Source of the DNA: Rhodospirillaceae bacterium UBA6219
Lineage (GTDB): Bacteria > Pseudomonadota > Alphaproteobacteria > Rhodospirillales > Magnetospirillaceae
DNA: 21,662 bases
Direction: 5' to 3'
NCBI GenBank assembly: GCA_002435715.1
Contig: DISD01000081.1
Coordinates: 1,471 to 23,132, forward strand
Below the pieces are notes generated by a model. The model made no database searches. It was given only the letters and a program-made list of their open reading frames with translations, and was not told the DNA's origin. The translations under genes were made by a program, and so were the position numbers. Of this stretch, positions 21,178 through 21,662 are shown piece by piece. Positions within the stretch are counted from its first letter, which is position 1, and each line of letters begins with the position of its first letter.

Positions 21178-21662
21178 ATGCTGAAACTTGCCGACTTCAC
21201 CTTGCTGCGCAATCACGGTTTCGTCGACGGCAAGTGGATCCACGCTGATGACGGCGCCGTGTTCCCGGTGACCAATCCGGCCGACAATTCGGTCATCGTC
21301 CAGGTCGCCGCCCTGGGCCAGGCGGAGACGCGTCGCGCCATCGAGGCGGCCAATGCCGCCCTGCCCGCCTGGAAAGCCAAGACCGCCAAGGAACGCGCCG
21401 CCATCTTGCGCAAGTGGTTCGAACTGATCTTGGCCAATGCCGAGGATCTGGCCGTGCTGATGAGCGCCGAGCAAGGCAAGCCGCTGGCGGAAGCGCGCGG
21501 CGAGGTCACCTATGGCGCGTCCTTCATCGAATGGTTCGCCGAGGAAGCCAAGCGCGTCTATGGCGACGTCATCCCGGAAAACGCCCCGGGCCGGCGCATC
21601 GTGGTGGTCAAGGAACCCATCGGCGTGGTCGCCGCCATCACGCCGTGGAACTTCCCCAACGC
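21178..21662 (+). CDS. gabD: NAD(P)-dependent succinate-semialdehyde dehydrogenase, N-terminal part
   Basis: Aldehyde dehydrogenase superfamily protein cut by the right edge after about 161 residues of an expected ~480-490. The N-terminus MLKLADFTLLRNHGFVDGKW, with the FPVTNPAD strand, matches GabD-type enzymes, which oxidise succinate semialdehyde to succinate in 4-aminobutyrate breakdown. SAEQGKPLAEARGEV and the cofactor-binding KEPIGVVAAITPWNFPN are visible. The catalytic Glu and Cys lie beyond the window. GabD is favoured over other aldehyde dehydrogenases by the N-terminal sequence, but glutarate-semialdehyde dehydrogenase is possible. The ATG at 21178 follows GGGAAC. Confidence 0.85.
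   Translation, partial: MLKLADFTLLRNHGFVDGKWIHADDGAVFPVTNPADNSVIVQVAALGQAETRRAIEAANAALPAWKAKTAKERAAILRKWFELILANAEDLAVLMSAEQGKPLAEARGEVTYGASFIEWFAEEAKRVYGDVIPENAPGRRIVVVKEPIGVVAAITPWNFPN

Overview
The window is high-GC and densely coded, with short intergenic gaps and many start/stop overlaps. The gene content (an alphaproteobacterial XRE regulator, a citramalate synthase pathway, a class III cyclase, AhpC, a LuxI/LuxR pair) suggests an alphaproteobacterium, most likely Rhodospirillales of the Magnetospirillum type. That placement is inferred from protein style and not from a marker gene. I see no rRNA, tRNA, CRISPR array, insertion sequence or prophage. No stretch longer than 300 bases lacks a gene.

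Layout. 1-388 (-) is the start of ahpC. 600-3340 (-) is a three-gene unit: a B12-binding-type radical SAM protein, a YfbR-like HD phosphohydrolase and a DUF123 GIY-YIG protein. 3521-3679 (+) is a 52-residue gene. 3741-5458 (-) is a quorum-sensing unit: luxR-type receptor, luxI-type synthase, and a 94-residue protein with octapeptide repeats whose start codon overlaps the luxI stop. 5542-6499 holds two convergent XRE regulators that share a bidirectional terminator. 6664-7784 (-) pairs an EpmC-like HExxH protein with a hydrogenase-maturation-protease homologue. 7899-8576 (-) is a methyltransferase, and 8625-9113 (+) is a YdcF-like DUF218 protein divergent from it. 9207-12323 (+) is a MarR-EmrA-EmrB efflux operon, convergent with a single-domain response regulator (12325-12753, -). 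12949-16056 (+) is cimA, a tail-anchored unknown and trmJ, tightly packed. 16183-17895 (+) is a chemoreceptor, and 17968-20259 (+) is a TPR/sensor/class III cyclase fusion. 20263-21102 (-) is an alpha/beta hydrolase, divergent from a truncated succinate-semialdehyde dehydrogenase (21178 onwards, +).

Most interesting. The quorum-sensing unit has a candidate lux box between luxR and luxI (4711-4728). The small repeat protein coupled to luxI shares its C-terminal ~30 residues with the separate 52-residue gene facing it: 14 of 30 positions are identical in an ungapped alignment I made by eye. This points to an undescribed small-protein family tied to the AHL locus. Also notable are the three-part cyclase with altered purine-selecting residues, an EpmC-like protein translationally coupled to a hydrogenase-protease homologue with no hydrogenase or EF-P gene in view, and a perfect 17-bp inverted repeat at 7849-7884.
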